The notes below the pieces were generated by a model. It searched no databases. It was given only the letters and a program-made list of their open reading frames with translations, and had not been told where the DNA came from. A DNA stretch of 64,000 bases. Origin: Lenzites betulinus. Lineage: Eukaryota > Basidiomycota > Agaricomycetes > Polyporales > Polyporaceae. The translations under genes and the position numbers were made by a program. The stretch covers positions 1 through 64,000 of the forward strand of contig JABYQU010000001.1 in assembly GCA_022264855.1 (NCBI GenBank), given 5' to 3'. Positions 1 through 11,201 of this stretch are shown here, piece after piece. The stretch's first letter is position 1, and each line of letters opens with the position of its first letter.

Positions 1-3000
1 GACCGTTATCTCCGAGGCTCGCAGCGAAGAAATCCAGGCAAACCTCCCGGAAGAGCCCGCGCATGTGAGTAACTAATTATATCTATCGTCCGGAAGCCGA
101 TTCTCACCTGACATCGGGTAGGACAACGCTCGTGTGCCGACGCCCGTGCCCGCAAGTCCGCGGCGCACAGTTTCGCCCGCTCCAGGTGCGCAGGAGCCTC
201 CCGATCAACATATCCAAGAGCAGCCATTCCACGGCGAGGCCAACCTCGCGGAACCCCCCGCTCCCGGCGCACCCGAGCCAGACGACCCAGAGTACGGTCG
301 ACACGAGCAAACGGGTGCGCCGCCGGTCGCCAGGCTCGAAGAGCTGCGCGAACAGCAGGCATTCATCGAAGCTCTAAAAACAGCCACTCTAGACAAGTCC
401 GGCATGAGCAAAGAAGCCGTGGCCAGACTGCGAAACCCGCGTCGACACCTGCCGGACCTGTCAGCGCCAGAAAACCGCACTCTACGATACTCGTTGCGCA
501 TGTGGCTGGCGAATGGCCATTCGGAGAAGTCCTATCACGAAAATCGCTTCGCTGCGATGGAGAACACCGACGGCCTGGATCTGCCGACGCTCGACGCGAT
601 GGAGGACCTGGTCGCAGAACTCACGGGCGTCGAGCCTATCAAAACCGATATGTGCGTGAACAGCTGCTGCGCATACACTGGCCCCTATGCCCCTCTCGAC
701 CGGTGCCCGTTTTGTGTCAAGCAGGAGCCTCGCTACAGGCTCGAAGGCAAAAAAAGCGTCGCGCGCCGCACTTACGACACCCTTCCTTTCGGGCCGCAGG
801 CGCAAACACTGTACCTCTCGCGCGAAAACGCTGCGCTGATGGCGCGTCGCAAGAAGCTCACGCAAGATCTCATGGCACTACTCGGGCGCGGGGAGAAACT
901 GGAGAACCTGGATGACTTTATCTGCTCCGAGGACTATCTGGAGGCTATCTCGTCTGGGAGGGTCTCTCTAGACGACCTCACTCTGATGTTCTCGATCGAC
1001 GGTGCTCAGCTTTACGAGCACAAAGCCTCGGACTGCTGGATATACATCTGGGTCATCTTCGAGCTTGGGGCTGATAAGCGCTACAAGAAACGCTATGTTT
1101 TCCCTGGGGCGATCATCCCTGGCCTGCGCAAGCCTCGCAATCTCGAGTCGTTCATATTCCCTGGGCTATACCATATCGCTGCCCTGCAACACGAGGGACT
1201 CAAGATCTGGGACTCTCTGGAAGAGCGCGAGTTCGTAACACGACCGGTGATTATTTTCGCAACGGCGGATAGTCCCGCTATGGCCTACCTCAACGGCCTC
1301 GTCGGCCATCACGGTGCCCAAGGGTGCCAGCTGTACTGTGCGCTGCGAGGACGTCGGAAGCCGCATGGCCCACACTACTACCCGGCTATGCTCAAGCCGC
1401 TCAACTATTACGAGCGCGGCTGCGATCACGCAGATGTGGCGTTCGCCGATGTGCTCTCGTCACCGCCCAAAAGCTCGTGGTCTGAGGCCGTCGAGCATCG
1501 CTACAGGAACAATCTACGCTATGTACTACAGTCGCCCAACCAGACACAGTTCGCTCGTCAACGTCTCGAGACAGGCATCGCCAAACCTAGCATCTTTGAT
1601 GGGCTCCCTCATAACTTCGGCGTACCTCGATGCTTCCCTGGAGATATCATGCACCACGTCTCGCTGAACCTGACTGACCTGGTGATCTCCCTGCTGCGTG
1701 GAACTATGCGTTGCGACAAAACTGATGATGTGGCTGACTGGGCTTGGGCCTGCCTCGCTGATGATGATACATGGGATGCTCACGGGGCCCTCGTCGCAGA
1801 TGCGACCAAATATCTACCTGGTTCCTTCGGCCGCCCTCCTCGGAATCCCGCAGAGAAGATCAACAGCGGATATAAAGCGTGGGAGTATTTGTACTATGTT
1901 TTCGGTCTACTACCTGGGCTCCTCTGGGCCACGCAAAAGCCGCTGTTCCATGCCCATTTCTGCAAACTTGTTGCTGGGGTGCGCGTGGCTCTCTTGCTGG
2001 TCATCCCGGTGGACCGACGTCAACGCGCTCACACGCTGTTGCTCGAGTTCGTCAAGGAGTTCGAAGAGATGTATTATCAACGCCAGATCGACCGTATCCA
2101 CTTCATCCGCCAGAGCTTACACACCTTGATCCATCTGATCGCCGAAGGACTTCGCGCCGGTCCCGCTTGCCTGTATTCACAGTGGGTTTTAGAGACTCTG
2201 ATCGGCAACCTCTCCGCCGAAATACGGTCTCACGTCGAGCTGTTCGCAAACCTTTCAAATCGCGCTACTCGCCGCTCGCAGACTAACGCGCTCTTTTCTA
2301 TGTTCCCCGAGCTGGCGCCGATCACAGACGCCCTCCCCATGGGTGCCATTGACATAGGAGACGACTTCGTGCTGATGCGCGCGCGCGACCGACGCCCCCG
2401 CCTTGTGGACAATGCCGAGACGGAGGCCACGCGGACTTATCTGGACGGAACACTGGGGCTGGATATTGGGACGTGGCGACCTGCAATATGGAAATGGGCT
2501 CATGTCCGTCTCCCGAACGGACAAATCGCGCGAACAGCATGGAAGGAATGCGCGGGGGAAGCGCGCGGGAACGCAGTGCGACGATCACGCATGGTGAAGG
2601 TATTCACTGTTGTATATTGGGTGTGCGATCCCAGCGCTGACAAAATATTAGCTCAAGGACCAGCGTTTCGCAGAAGTCCAGTATTTCTTCCGCCTCGGTG
2701 TTTCGGACGAACAAACTCTCGACCTCGCGATGCTCTCAGTGTTTACACCGCCCGATCCTGCGATTCTGCGTGAAACACAGGATGTGCTCCTCGCATGCCG
2801 TTATCAGGGTGGACAGTCGCGTGAGGTCGTTGATATCAAGGAAATCGTGTCGGTCGTTGCAATGGTACCTCTGCCGCGGCACCGTGAGGAGGCCGACGAC
2901 CCACAAAGCGATGCTCTGTATTTGGACCGGTTTTTCGCCGTCGAGAAGCTAGGTTTAGATATGGTCTGGTTTGGACGCGAAGATGTCGCAGAGGAGGTAG

Positions 3001-3026
3001 ATAACTTTGACGGGGACGATGAATAA
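1..3026 (+). CDS. Plavaka/Tnp2-type DNA transposase (5' end off window)
   Basis: Nuclear cut-and-paste transposase of the Tnp2/CACTA-like Plavaka group common in mushroom genomes. I read three exons: 1-64 (N-terminus lies left of the window), 122-2599 and 2652-3026, joined by introns 65-121 (GTGAGT..TAG) and 2600-2651 (GTATTC..TTAG); both joins keep phase 0. Exon 2 carries a cysteine cluster (CVNSCCAYTG, then CPFC) and the catalytic-core-like segments SIDGAQLY, CFPGDIMHH and EYLYYVFGLLPGLLW. Exon 3 supplies the usual C-terminal tail with SVFTPPDP and VSVVAMVPLPRH. Without the second splice the frame would stop at 2773 and lose about 125 residues. No internal stop is visible, so the copy may be functional. 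Assignment to the Tnp2 fold is from family resemblance; the exact acidic catalytic residues are inferred. Confidence 0.85.
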
Positions 3027-3034
3027 ATACCATA

Positions 3035-4702
3035 TTATCTATCTATTAACTTCCCTTTGCTGCTGCTCGAGCCGCCATCCTGGCCCCATCCCTTCGATTG
3101 AAATGTTGGGAGCTCACGAGGCTCCGGGCGTGTTTTTTTGCGTTTTTTAATTGCTTTGGGAACTGCGGAGGAGGGGCCTGGATCACAAAACGGCCCGAGC
3201 GGGTGGTATACGTAGCTATTTCCGCGTTTTTTGGGTACCATGGCCTCTGGGGTTACAGCGCGATGCACGGTGATGAGGCCTGCGGGGGACATTGAAGTTA
3301 CAAGGCTTGAGTTAGGTGTGAAAGCAGGCGCGGGGGCGGGAGCATGCGTGCGGGTAGGTGTGACTGCGGGCGGAGCCATGACAGCAGACGGACGGACACA
3401 CAGGGAGGGAGACGGACGAGCGGGCGACGGACAAGCGGGCGACGGACAAGCGGGCGACGGACGAGCAGGCGACAGACGAGCAGGCGACAGACGGGCGGGC
3501 AGCAGACGAGCGGGCGACAGACGAGCGGGCGACGGATGCGCGGGCGACGGAAGAGCGGGCGACGGTGGGCGCGCAGGCGACGGACGAGAAGCCGATGATG
3601 GCCGAGCGGGGAGACAAGCAGGCGGAGACGGGGGACAAGCAGGTGGAGATGGGTGCGCAGGGGAATGGGACTTTGATCGAATAGGCGATCGCAAACAGTC
3701 GCGAGACTGCGAGCAGGGGGGCATCGACCAGAGGGCAGGAGACGGCGAGCGGGCGGGAGACGGCGAGCGGGCGGGAGACGGCGAGCGGGCGGGAGACGGC
3801 GAGCGGGCGGGAGACGGCGAGCGGGCGGGAGACGGCGAGCGGGCGGGAGACGGCGAGCGGGCGGGAGACGGCGAGCTGGCGGGAGACGGCGAGCTGGCAG
3901 GGACGGGTGACCTTGCAGGCGGGCGTGAGCTGGCGGACGTGCATGAGGTGGCGGGCGCGCAGGCAGGGCGTGGTCCATCAGGCGGGCGTGCACTTGACAC
4001 TGTGGTGACGAGGACCGCGGAGGTCCCAGCAGCGGCGGCGGCTCCGGGAGAGGGAGTGGGCGCAGAGGCATGACCTGCGAGGATCAATGTGAGAATGTGT
4101 ATATGCGTGAGCAGGAGCGCGGGCGTACGCAGACGTGTGGGGAGGGCCGTTGGTTTCAGGCTGTTCATGTGCTGGATGAGATCAAAGTACCCCCTGCATA
4201 TGGCGTCCAGCCAGGCTTCTGTGTTTGTTGCTCCATCTTCCTCCATGTCCCAAGCCATGTTGCAAGCGGCCTGGGCCGCTGTAAGGGATAGGACGAGTAT
4301 TTGATGTATGGTGGTTTCGAAATCCGAGGCGGCAGGTGCCAGAGGGCGAGCGAGCTCAAAGGCATGCAGGAAAACTCCAGGATGAATGCTACAAGTTGCC
4401 TGGGGTCAGCAATGGACCATTTGAATGAAATGATTGAAGGCGGAGGGGACATACGGGAGTGGTATTAACGAAGCTGGGCGGGCGTCGTTGTCCTTTGGCG
4501 GGGAGTCCTCGAGGCCATCCAGAAATTCGGTGACCTGGGTGGGTAGCTCTGCACCGGAGCTGATCATATCCCGGAGCATTTCCAGCCGGTCCGTGTGTGA
4601 CATAGAGAGCAACCAGAGTGGGACGAGCGCGAGCATGATGATGAGGGCGACACATCGTCGAAGAGAGGAGGACGTGGTGGCGCCTACCGCCCACACTTGC
4701 AT
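3035..4702 (-). CDS. hypothetical membrane-anchored protein with S-P-A-R-rich repeat tail
   Basis: Not recognised. From ATG at 4702 the N-terminus has a hydrophobic stretch (CVALIIMLALVPLWLLSM), suggesting a signal anchor. A GTATGT donor near 4458 and a TTGTAG acceptor near 4396 join the first exon in frame to a folded-looking segment (AFELARPLAP..SDFETTIHQILVLS..EAWLDAICRGYFDLIQHMNS). The middle is low-complexity with 6-residue repeats of the type SPSPAR, encoded by the minisatellite at 3411-3895. The C-terminus is basic (KAIKKRKKTRPEP). The stop lies 8 bases from the stop of the convergent transposase gene, so the two may belong to one element. The start and first splice are my reading; the gene could also be a TE-associated orphan. 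Confidence 0.5.
3411..3895. repeat. GC-rich minisatellite inside a coding frame
   Basis: Two tandem blocks. At about 3411-3590 degenerate units resemble gacggacgagcgggc (15 bp). At about 3735-3895 the 18-bp unit gcgggagacggcgagcgg is repeated about eight times with few changes. Both periods are multiples of three, so the minus-strand frame stays open and codes for P/S/A/R repeats; length changes would alter repeat number without breaking the frame. Confidence 0.85.
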
Positions 4703-4824
4703 AAGCGCCGACTGCCTTTTTGGGAAGCACGCCTTGACGCCAGCGCAGGCGCTTTCCTCTTCCTCATGTCTCCATTCTCCTGCCACGTCGTACCTCGTCT
4801 TCCCTTCTTCTCTCTGTTGTAATT

Positions 4825-7243
4825 ATGTCGGCCTCTCAATCTGGCTCTCGATCGCTTTCTCGCTCTGGCTCGCTGTCTCCTCGCTCTCTCAACTCGACAT
4901 CGCTGCCGCATTCCCGCTCTCAATCACGTCAAATGGACCCCATGAACACATCGTCGCAGTCTCATCGCTCTCCGCAATTTTTCCGTTCTAATCCACACTC
5001 CAACTTTTATAATGGCACCTACAACTCTTCTGGGCCCATAGATTGGTCCGCATACACCAGCAGTTCTGACAAGGAGAACTCTTACTCCCTTCCAGTCACC
5101 CCAATCACGCCTGCTGGTCCATTTGATCATCAAGAAGGCAACCTGCACGGGCACTACCCCAGACCTTGGCGCCACGCCATGCCTGCAGGCCCGGTAGGTT
5201 CAATCTCCTGATCGTCTGCTCCGATGTCATCTCACTGGTGTCCCACATGACAGCTCCAACCTTCGCCGTACCCGCATGTCCCTCACGCCCACGGTGGTCT
5301 CGATGAGCTCAAGCTGAGGCTCGAGCGCCTCGAACAGGAAAATGCACATATCCGGTAACCTACCATGCCGATTGTCGTGCGCAAATAGCTTGCTAACATC
5401 GTGCATACAGCCAGAGTCAAGCCAAACAGCGCATCGAACTCAATCTGTTACGGTAGATCCCGCAGTCCTGCGCGTTGTATAGTACTAACTCCTGCCTACA
5501 GTGACATTGCCGTCAACCGCCCTGTTTTGGGCGCGCCCCCCGCAGAACACAACGCCATGCATGCCAGTATGTGCCTTCCGCACGCGCTTGTCTACGCTGA
5601 CACTGACATTCATTTTTGCTAGTTCTAGAAGGATTTCTTAAGTATGTACAAGGCGATCGCAGTCTGGTTCCCGGCGAAACCCCCGGCACGGATTCGATAC
5701 GTCAAGCAGCCGATTTTCCTAAGGTCTGTGCTATCATGCGGACATCACTCGTATCGATACTAAACCCCCCGCAGATTAACTTTTGGAAGGAACGTACATG
5801 GACGAATCACGTCAAGTCCCTGCGCGGCACCATACGCATCGGCGACACCGTCGGACAGCGCGGCAAAGGTCGCTCAGCCAAAGGAATCAATGTCGCGTGC
5901 CTCTACCTGGAAGAGGTGGATGGCACGCCTGTCGACGGATATTATATCCGTGGTGCGCGACGCTGGGCGGCAGGTTTCATCAAGTACCTGCAAAAACACA
6001 ACATCGGTGGCACGAGCTGGACGGAGATCGACATCTCCGCACGCGAAACGTTCATTCGGGGCTTGCGCCAAAAGTTTCCGGAATTCCAGGCCTGCGAGGA
6101 TAACTGGAAGGGACATGCGTTCATGTCAGATCTCTATTACGAACGCGCGGTGCGCAAGGGTCACACAACGACCCAAAAACTGAAGCCGACGGTTTCCGAT
6201 CTCGAGGACGCTAAGTATTCATTGCAGTCGACACGGTCGCCCTCGCCCATCGATGCCCTCGACGCGCCTTCTAAGGCCCCCACCGCCTTGCACGATGCCG
6301 CGCCGCCCTCCGTCAACATCGCAACACCTTCCGTCGTGACGGCGCTGGAACCAAATATCAATAGGACGCGGGCGCGGTCGCCCACGGACGAACACGAAGC
6401 CGGCCCCAGCAAGCGACCCAACCTCGATAACTCTCGCATCAACATGGATGTCGACGGCGACGGCGACGCAGGCATGGTCGATCTGCCACCCGATGTTCGT
6501 GCCAAGGGCAAAGGACGTGCATTCGCATACACCAAGGTATGATTTCGACACCATTATTGTGAATATATGCTTACAATTCAAATCACTGCACAGGCGGTTG
6601 GAGATCTGTGAGTGGCATCACTATTTGAGTGGAATTACTCATGTATTGATGACGTCGCTGCCCCTAGCATCCACACCGCCCCATCAACGATGTTTCCCCC
6701 TGCTCCGTTGAACAACGCTACCACGGAATCCCAGTATGTCATTTCGGCGATGTTAGTGGTGGCGACGGACTTACTAAACCTGGCCGGCAGCGCATCCGCA
6801 ACAAGTGCGCCTCCACTTCCTGGCTCTAACGCCACAGTCTCCGCAGGCAACACCGAGACCGCAGCCTCGGTCGACCATGACAAGAAATGCAAGGCCAAGC
6901 TGCGGGCCAAGCCGGCTAAGTGCACAAAGGCGTGGCCCCCATCTTCGACGGAGACACAGTTGAAGTAAGTACCAGGGGATTCCTAATCCTCCTGCCTGCT
7001 GACTTGCGCCTATACAGATGGGTGTACGCTCGCGAGGAGTGGTGTGTCGCTAACCCCGAGAGGACCCCGGCCGAGTTCGCACACCATTACTCCGAGGAGC
7101 TCAGCGACAGCGACAGAAAGGTACGGTACCCCTCCCTCTTGTAAGATATTATCTCATCGCAGCATTGCAGAAGCTTGGCCGGCGCTACAAGGTATGTTAA
7201 AGCAGCGCTACTTATAGCCCTCCTTTCTCACTGCCAGAGTTAG
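4825..7243 (+). CDS. multi-exon hypothetical protein, mushroom-expanded family
   Basis: Function unknown. ATG at 4825 opens a Ser-rich first exon (4825-5193, phase 0). Short exons follow from 5254 (coiled coil LDELKLRLERLEQENAHIR), about 5411, about 5502 and 5623, then a long exon from about 5775. Each join keeps frame with GT..AG borders. The conserved core contains INFWKERTWTNHVKSLRG, then NVACLYLEEVDGTPVDG and ACEDNWKGHAFMSDLYYE. From memory, proteins with a core of the pattern 'LY.E..DG.PV.G ... C..NWK' are numerous in Agaricomycetes and often lie near transposons. Later exons end with a lysine/alanine-rich linker, WVYAREEWCVANP, EFAHHYSEELSDSDRK and KLGRRYK; the stop TAG at 7241-7243 follows a last acceptor. 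Exon edges after 6540 are less certain. Confidence 0.65.
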
Positions 7244-7261
7244 ATGGCCAAAGAAGCGGCT

Positions 7262-7486
7262 GCCTGAGCAGGTGCGACGCGGAGTGGGCGCGCGGGGCGG
7301 GCGCGGGCGCGGGCATGGACGAGCAGGTGTGCGACGCGGAGCGGGCGGGCAGGCGAGCAGGCGGGCAGGCGGGCGCGGGCGAGCGGGCGCGGGCGGGCGG
7401 GCGCGGGGCGGGCGCGGGGCGGGGCGGGCGGGCGGGCGGGCGGGCGAGCGGGCGAGCGGGCGCGGGGCGGGCGGGCAGGCAAGTAC
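7262..7486. repeat. G-rich simple repeat (gcgggc/gagcgggc)
   Basis: Dense runs of GGGCG, GGGCA and GAGCGGGC units begin about 20 bases after the stop of the preceding gene. The plus strand is strongly G-rich with many closely spaced GGG runs. No coding signal; long open frames here are composition artefacts. Confidence 0.85.
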
Positions 7487-7884
7487 CCGGGGTGTCCCGG
7501 TGGAAACCAGTTCAATTCGATGTAACCCAAACCGTATTACCTACCACTACTATTCAATCCGCCGTTATACGCTTTCTAGCGGCTATACTAGTCCATTACA
7601 GGACACCCGAGAAACCCCGGATTTAATCGTGGCAAACCTTTTTATTACTGGTCGAGTTTCACTGGGAGTAGACCCCTTTCCATATGCGGTGCGTGTGAAC
7701 ATGTGGGCCTGTTTGATCTGAGATCAAAGTAGCTACTTCTCAGCTTGGATTGTCCCCGCAACCTCCTCCTCGACATAACACTCATCTTTCTGTGCACAAA
7801 CCGATCAGATTTTGTTGGCCTGTGAAGAGTTCTGCTCACCGTCCATCTCGCAGAACCTACCTGTACCCCCAAGTTCTCAAGTCT
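7487..7884. other. intergenic, no gene seen
   Basis: Ordinary AT/GC mix between the G-rich repeat and the BTB gene. An acceptor-like sequence (ccatctcgcag) near 7852 could belong to an upstream 5' exon of the BTB gene, but none is recognisable. Confidence 0.5.
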
Positions 7885-8772
7885 ATGCAGGCTGAACAGG
7901 ACGACCACAAACTTGATACATTAGAGCTCTCCAATGGCGGCTTCCACCCTCTCTTTGCTTCCACGGACGGTGACATCGTCCTAGGCTCAAAGGACCGGAT
8001 ACACTTCCGCGTACATTCGTACACGCTCAAAACAACCTCAGGATGGTTTCGCGCGATGTACTCTCTCCCACAGAAGACCGCTACTACAGCAGACCTCCCT
8101 CCGGAGACGATCTACGTGGACGAGGACTCGACCACGCTGGAAGGGCTCTTACGCATGGTCTGTGGACTTTCGATCCCCCGCCTCGACTCTTATGACATTA
8201 TCGAACCCATCCTCCACGCCGCCGAGAAATACGACATGCCCGGCCCTATGTCTATCGTGCGCGCACTCGTCATGACCCCGCCCCTCCTCTCCGATCCCCT
8301 GCGGCTGTATGCGATCGCTTGTCGGTACGGTTGGCAAGACGAGGCGATGATGTCTTCTCGTTACACACTCACGCTCAACCTGCATGCACCCGAGCATCGC
8401 TTGACGCTCCAGAAGCTCGGCACGGACGCCCTCCTGAACCTGTTCCAGCTGCACCACACACGGCGCGAGGCACTCCGGCGGCGGCTCGACGACCCCCCGT
8501 TTGTGAGCGACGGCGGGGACACGTCCTGCTCGAACTGCGGCTCGCTCGTCGACTACCATACTTGGCGCGAGCTCAAGTACGTGATCATCATGGAGATGGA
8601 CGGGCGCCCACTCGGGGACACGGTGTGCACGCCGGGGCTGCTCGAGTGGCCCGCCGCGCGCGCGTGCTGGAGTGCGAAGTGCATCAACTGCGATAGGGTG
8701 CTATACGACAAGACCCTCACGATGCGCGTCATTCGCGAGTGCATTGAGCAGCTCCCAACCACCATCGAGTGA
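7885..8772 (+). CDS. BTB/POZ-domain protein with C-terminal CxxC pairs
   Basis: A 295-residue single-exon protein from ATG 7885; the open frame reaches further upstream only through a non-ATG codon. The first ~110 residues fit a BTB fold of the kind expanded in polypores: FASTDGDIVLGSKDRIHFRVHSYTL (read as two parts, GDIVLGS and FRVHSYTL), SGWFRAMY, then YVDEDSTTLEGLLRMVCG. A helical segment follows (ILHAAEKYDMPG, RLYAIACRYGWQDEA). The C-terminal third holds two CxxC pairs (CSNC and CINC), which could bind one zinc. BTB domains mediate dimerisation and often link to Cullin-3 or chromatin factors; no partner domain such as Kelch or MATH is visible, so the role is open. Confidence 0.8.
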   Translation: MQAEQDDHKLDTLELSNGGFHPLFASTDGDIVLGSKDRIHFRVHSYTLKTTSGWFRAMYSLPQKTATTADLPPETIYVDEDSTTLEGLLRMVCGLSIPRLDSYDIIEPILHAAEKYDMPGPMSIVRALVMTPPLLSDPLRLYAIACRYGWQDEAMMSSRYTLTLNLHAPEHRLTLQKLGTDALLNLFQLHHTRREALRRRLDDPPFVSDGGDTSCSNCGSLVDYHTWRELKYVIIMEMDGRPLGDTVCTPGLLEWPAARACWSAKCINCDRVLYDKTLTMRVIRECIEQLPTTIE

Positions 8773-10359
8773 GTGTTTTCCGCGATTTCTGAGGGATATC
8801 GTTTAACCATCCTTGCTTGGGGTCGCATAGTCCTTTACCGCCCCCATATCCACCTCCTATCCTCCCGCGCGGTGCCTCCGAGTAACCGTGCCCGATCGTT
8901 CCTTGTGCTCCATTTGCTTCCGATTAATTGCTCCATCCTGCTCCATCTCCGACAGAACGCGCCCTCGGTTCTCGATATCTGTATTCAAAACTTCACGTTG
9001 TACGATGGAACTGGATGTATAGTTAGCTTTCCTCCTCATCGCAATGCATGCTGCTCATCTACCCCGTTTGGCTCGCTTCTGAAACTGATGGACATTCGTA
9101 TTTTAATGAGATTCAACCACGCTCTGCTTTTGTACTTTAATGTATCATATGCATAATGTTAGCACTGGTTCATAACTACGCTGGTTCCGGATCTGTTTAC
9201 GCCTAATTTTTGAGAGCAAAGATATCGTAGAAATAGATTAGACTCAAGAGGTGCACCAGCGAAGTTTACAGCCATAAAGAAGGGCCATGGCCCAGCTTCT
9301 TACAAGGTGAATCGCGTGTCGAGGACGGTGCTAGGCCGTGAGGAGCCAAGCTAAACGCAACATATACGCACTCAGTGGAGGTTTACTCGCGGAGTACACA
9401 ATGACGAACCTGCGGGATAGGTATGTCCTCGAGTCCCTGCTTATATTTTTGCGGCACCTGATCAATCACCCTGTCGATATCCTCTCTGGCGGCGGCGTAT
9501 ACAACACTGATGAGAGGCAGAAACCCAACGAAAGCCTGCTATGTGTACGCACGAGAGGGTGCGCAGAAGCTTGGCGTGCGTTGGTGTTGGATCGTTATCT
9601 ACATCCAGTGTCATATAGATCAAGTTCCCGTATACCAAACCAGGTGGTTTGCGCGAGGGCTCACAAAGTGCCTGACAGAACGCCTAAACGTGGAATAGTT
9701 AGCTCTCAGCACTGGCATACTGGTGTACGTTCCCTTCATGCCCGATCATGTACGAGAAAATGCTGACCCTGAGGAATATGCCCCCTCTACTGTTGCCAAT
9801 CGTGGAATTTTCGTCTTTACACGCGGACCAAGACGTCTGGTGAAGTGTCAGCAACGAGACTTCTCAGTTTTAGGAGAACGGGAGACACGCACAAGATTAG
9901 GGCCGAGAGGTCCGAACGCTGTCGACGGTATTGCATAGCGACCTAGCTCGAAGCGCATCGTAGGGGGCCCCGATGGGGGCTCTGCATCAGTCGGATGTAT
10001 AGTCTGCATCCTGGCTAGCGGGGTGGGTCAGCCCTAACACATACATAGACGCACTGGAGATATTTCACATACCGAAACCCAGCGAGCTCGAAGGGAGCGC
10101 TACATGACGCATTGGTTCAAGCATTGACATGTAAGATGTCCGAAATAGCTTTGGAACGCTCACGAGCTCGCAAGGCTACCGTAGAATGAGCTTCGTGTAG
10201 TTTCTCTGTTACGTCGGGAAGATCTGCTCGACAATATGGTCCAGTACGAGTACACAAGCAAGTTCACAGTTTCGGGCAAAAGTCATACCCGCTGCGGTTC
10301 CAGCAATCAAATATCATCTACGCGTCTGCTCAGTATGGCTTCGTATGTACGGAGCTTCC
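8773..10359. other. intergenic, no gene supported
   Basis: No frame shows a recognisable family or a convincing exon chain. The open frames near 9338-9940 have poor composition and no splice support. The AT content is higher than in the flanking genes. The right end may contain decayed 3' sequence of the metacaspase-like gene. Confidence 0.5.
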
Positions 10360-11201
10360 GGGTTTGAATACGTACTACACAGCTAGCACTAGCAGGTAAG
10401 CGCATGAGGGTAGTCCGTATCTCCTGGAGCCATATGCATCAGCGCGGTCGAAGACGAGTTGGCGTAGAACTTGAAGTGCTCACATCGTCTTTGATATAAT
10501 TTACCAATGGTACACCTGAGGAACTATTCGGATCGATATCACTGTCCGTGGCAAATAGGACTGAGGAGCGGCTAGCGGTCAGTTTCTCTTCAAGATGTTG
10601 AGGGTACCCGACGTTATCCTACTCTCGTCAAGGCCGTCTTTCTCAGCTGTGTCGTCAAGTGCCACAATTTGACCCCCATGGCCAGAGTCTGTGCGACAAG
10701 TTAGTGTTTCAATCCGGTGCTGTGTACCGTTCGCCTTACACATAAAGACGAAATGGTCCCCTGGGGAAGCGTCTTTGACGAGGGTGTCCATTTCTCTCAT
10801 CTGCGTGTTGACACTGAATCCGACGGTGGTGGTAGAGGTGTTAGGCGGCAACATAACTTACGATGTTCTTTCTGGTTGGCCACAGTCTCTCACGCTCGTC
10901 TTCAGACATGTCGGGGTCATCTTTCATCACCACGATATCCTCCTCCTTGTAACGATACCTTCCTGTTAAACAATTAGTTAGCAGAAGTAGGATCGACAAT
11001 ATCGCACTTACGGATAAGGAGGTTGCGGAAGCGCTTCGTGTCTTTATGTGCGCCAGGGACGTTCATTTCTCGGCTAAAAAGGTTTGGAACATCGCGAACT
11101 CCGATGAGAAGGGCCTTCCGACGCGGTATGTGGTCGGACGCCGTGTAGAACGAGTGTATATGAAGGTGCTGGAAGAAGCAGGAGAAGACTGTCCGTTGCA
11201 T
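10360..11201 (-). pseudogene. decayed type-I metacaspase (peptidase C14-like)
   Basis: Metacaspases are cysteine proteases with a His-Cys dyad cutting after Arg/Lys. The p20-like domain can be rebuilt on the minus strand: RRKALLIGVRD and GAHKDTKRFRNLLI (exon to about 11031), intron with gctaac branch site, RYRYKEEDIVVMKDDP..RLWPTRKNI, intron from about 10862, MREMDTLVKDASPGDHFVFM, then an intron that splits the codon before SGHGGQ. Joined, this gives MYSGHGGQ with the catalytic His. A further splice near 10640 yields DGLDEILFATDSDID, followed by NYIKDD. The expected DSCHSG segment with the catalytic Cys is absent; the nearest look-alike (FYANSSSTAL near 10448) has Asn at the Cys position and lies in a frame interrupted by stops. 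Hence probably a pseudogene, or a pseudo-enzyme if undetected exons exist. Confidence 0.7.

Noticed and set aside
3735..3895. CRISPR-like regular repeats
   Set aside because: Units are directly adjacent with no unique spacers; eukaryotic minisatellite.
3231..4073. 280-residue plus-strand Gly/Asp/Arg repeat protein
   Set aside because: Reverse reading of the minisatellite; the minus frame continues into non-repetitive protein-like sequence on both sides, the plus frame does not.
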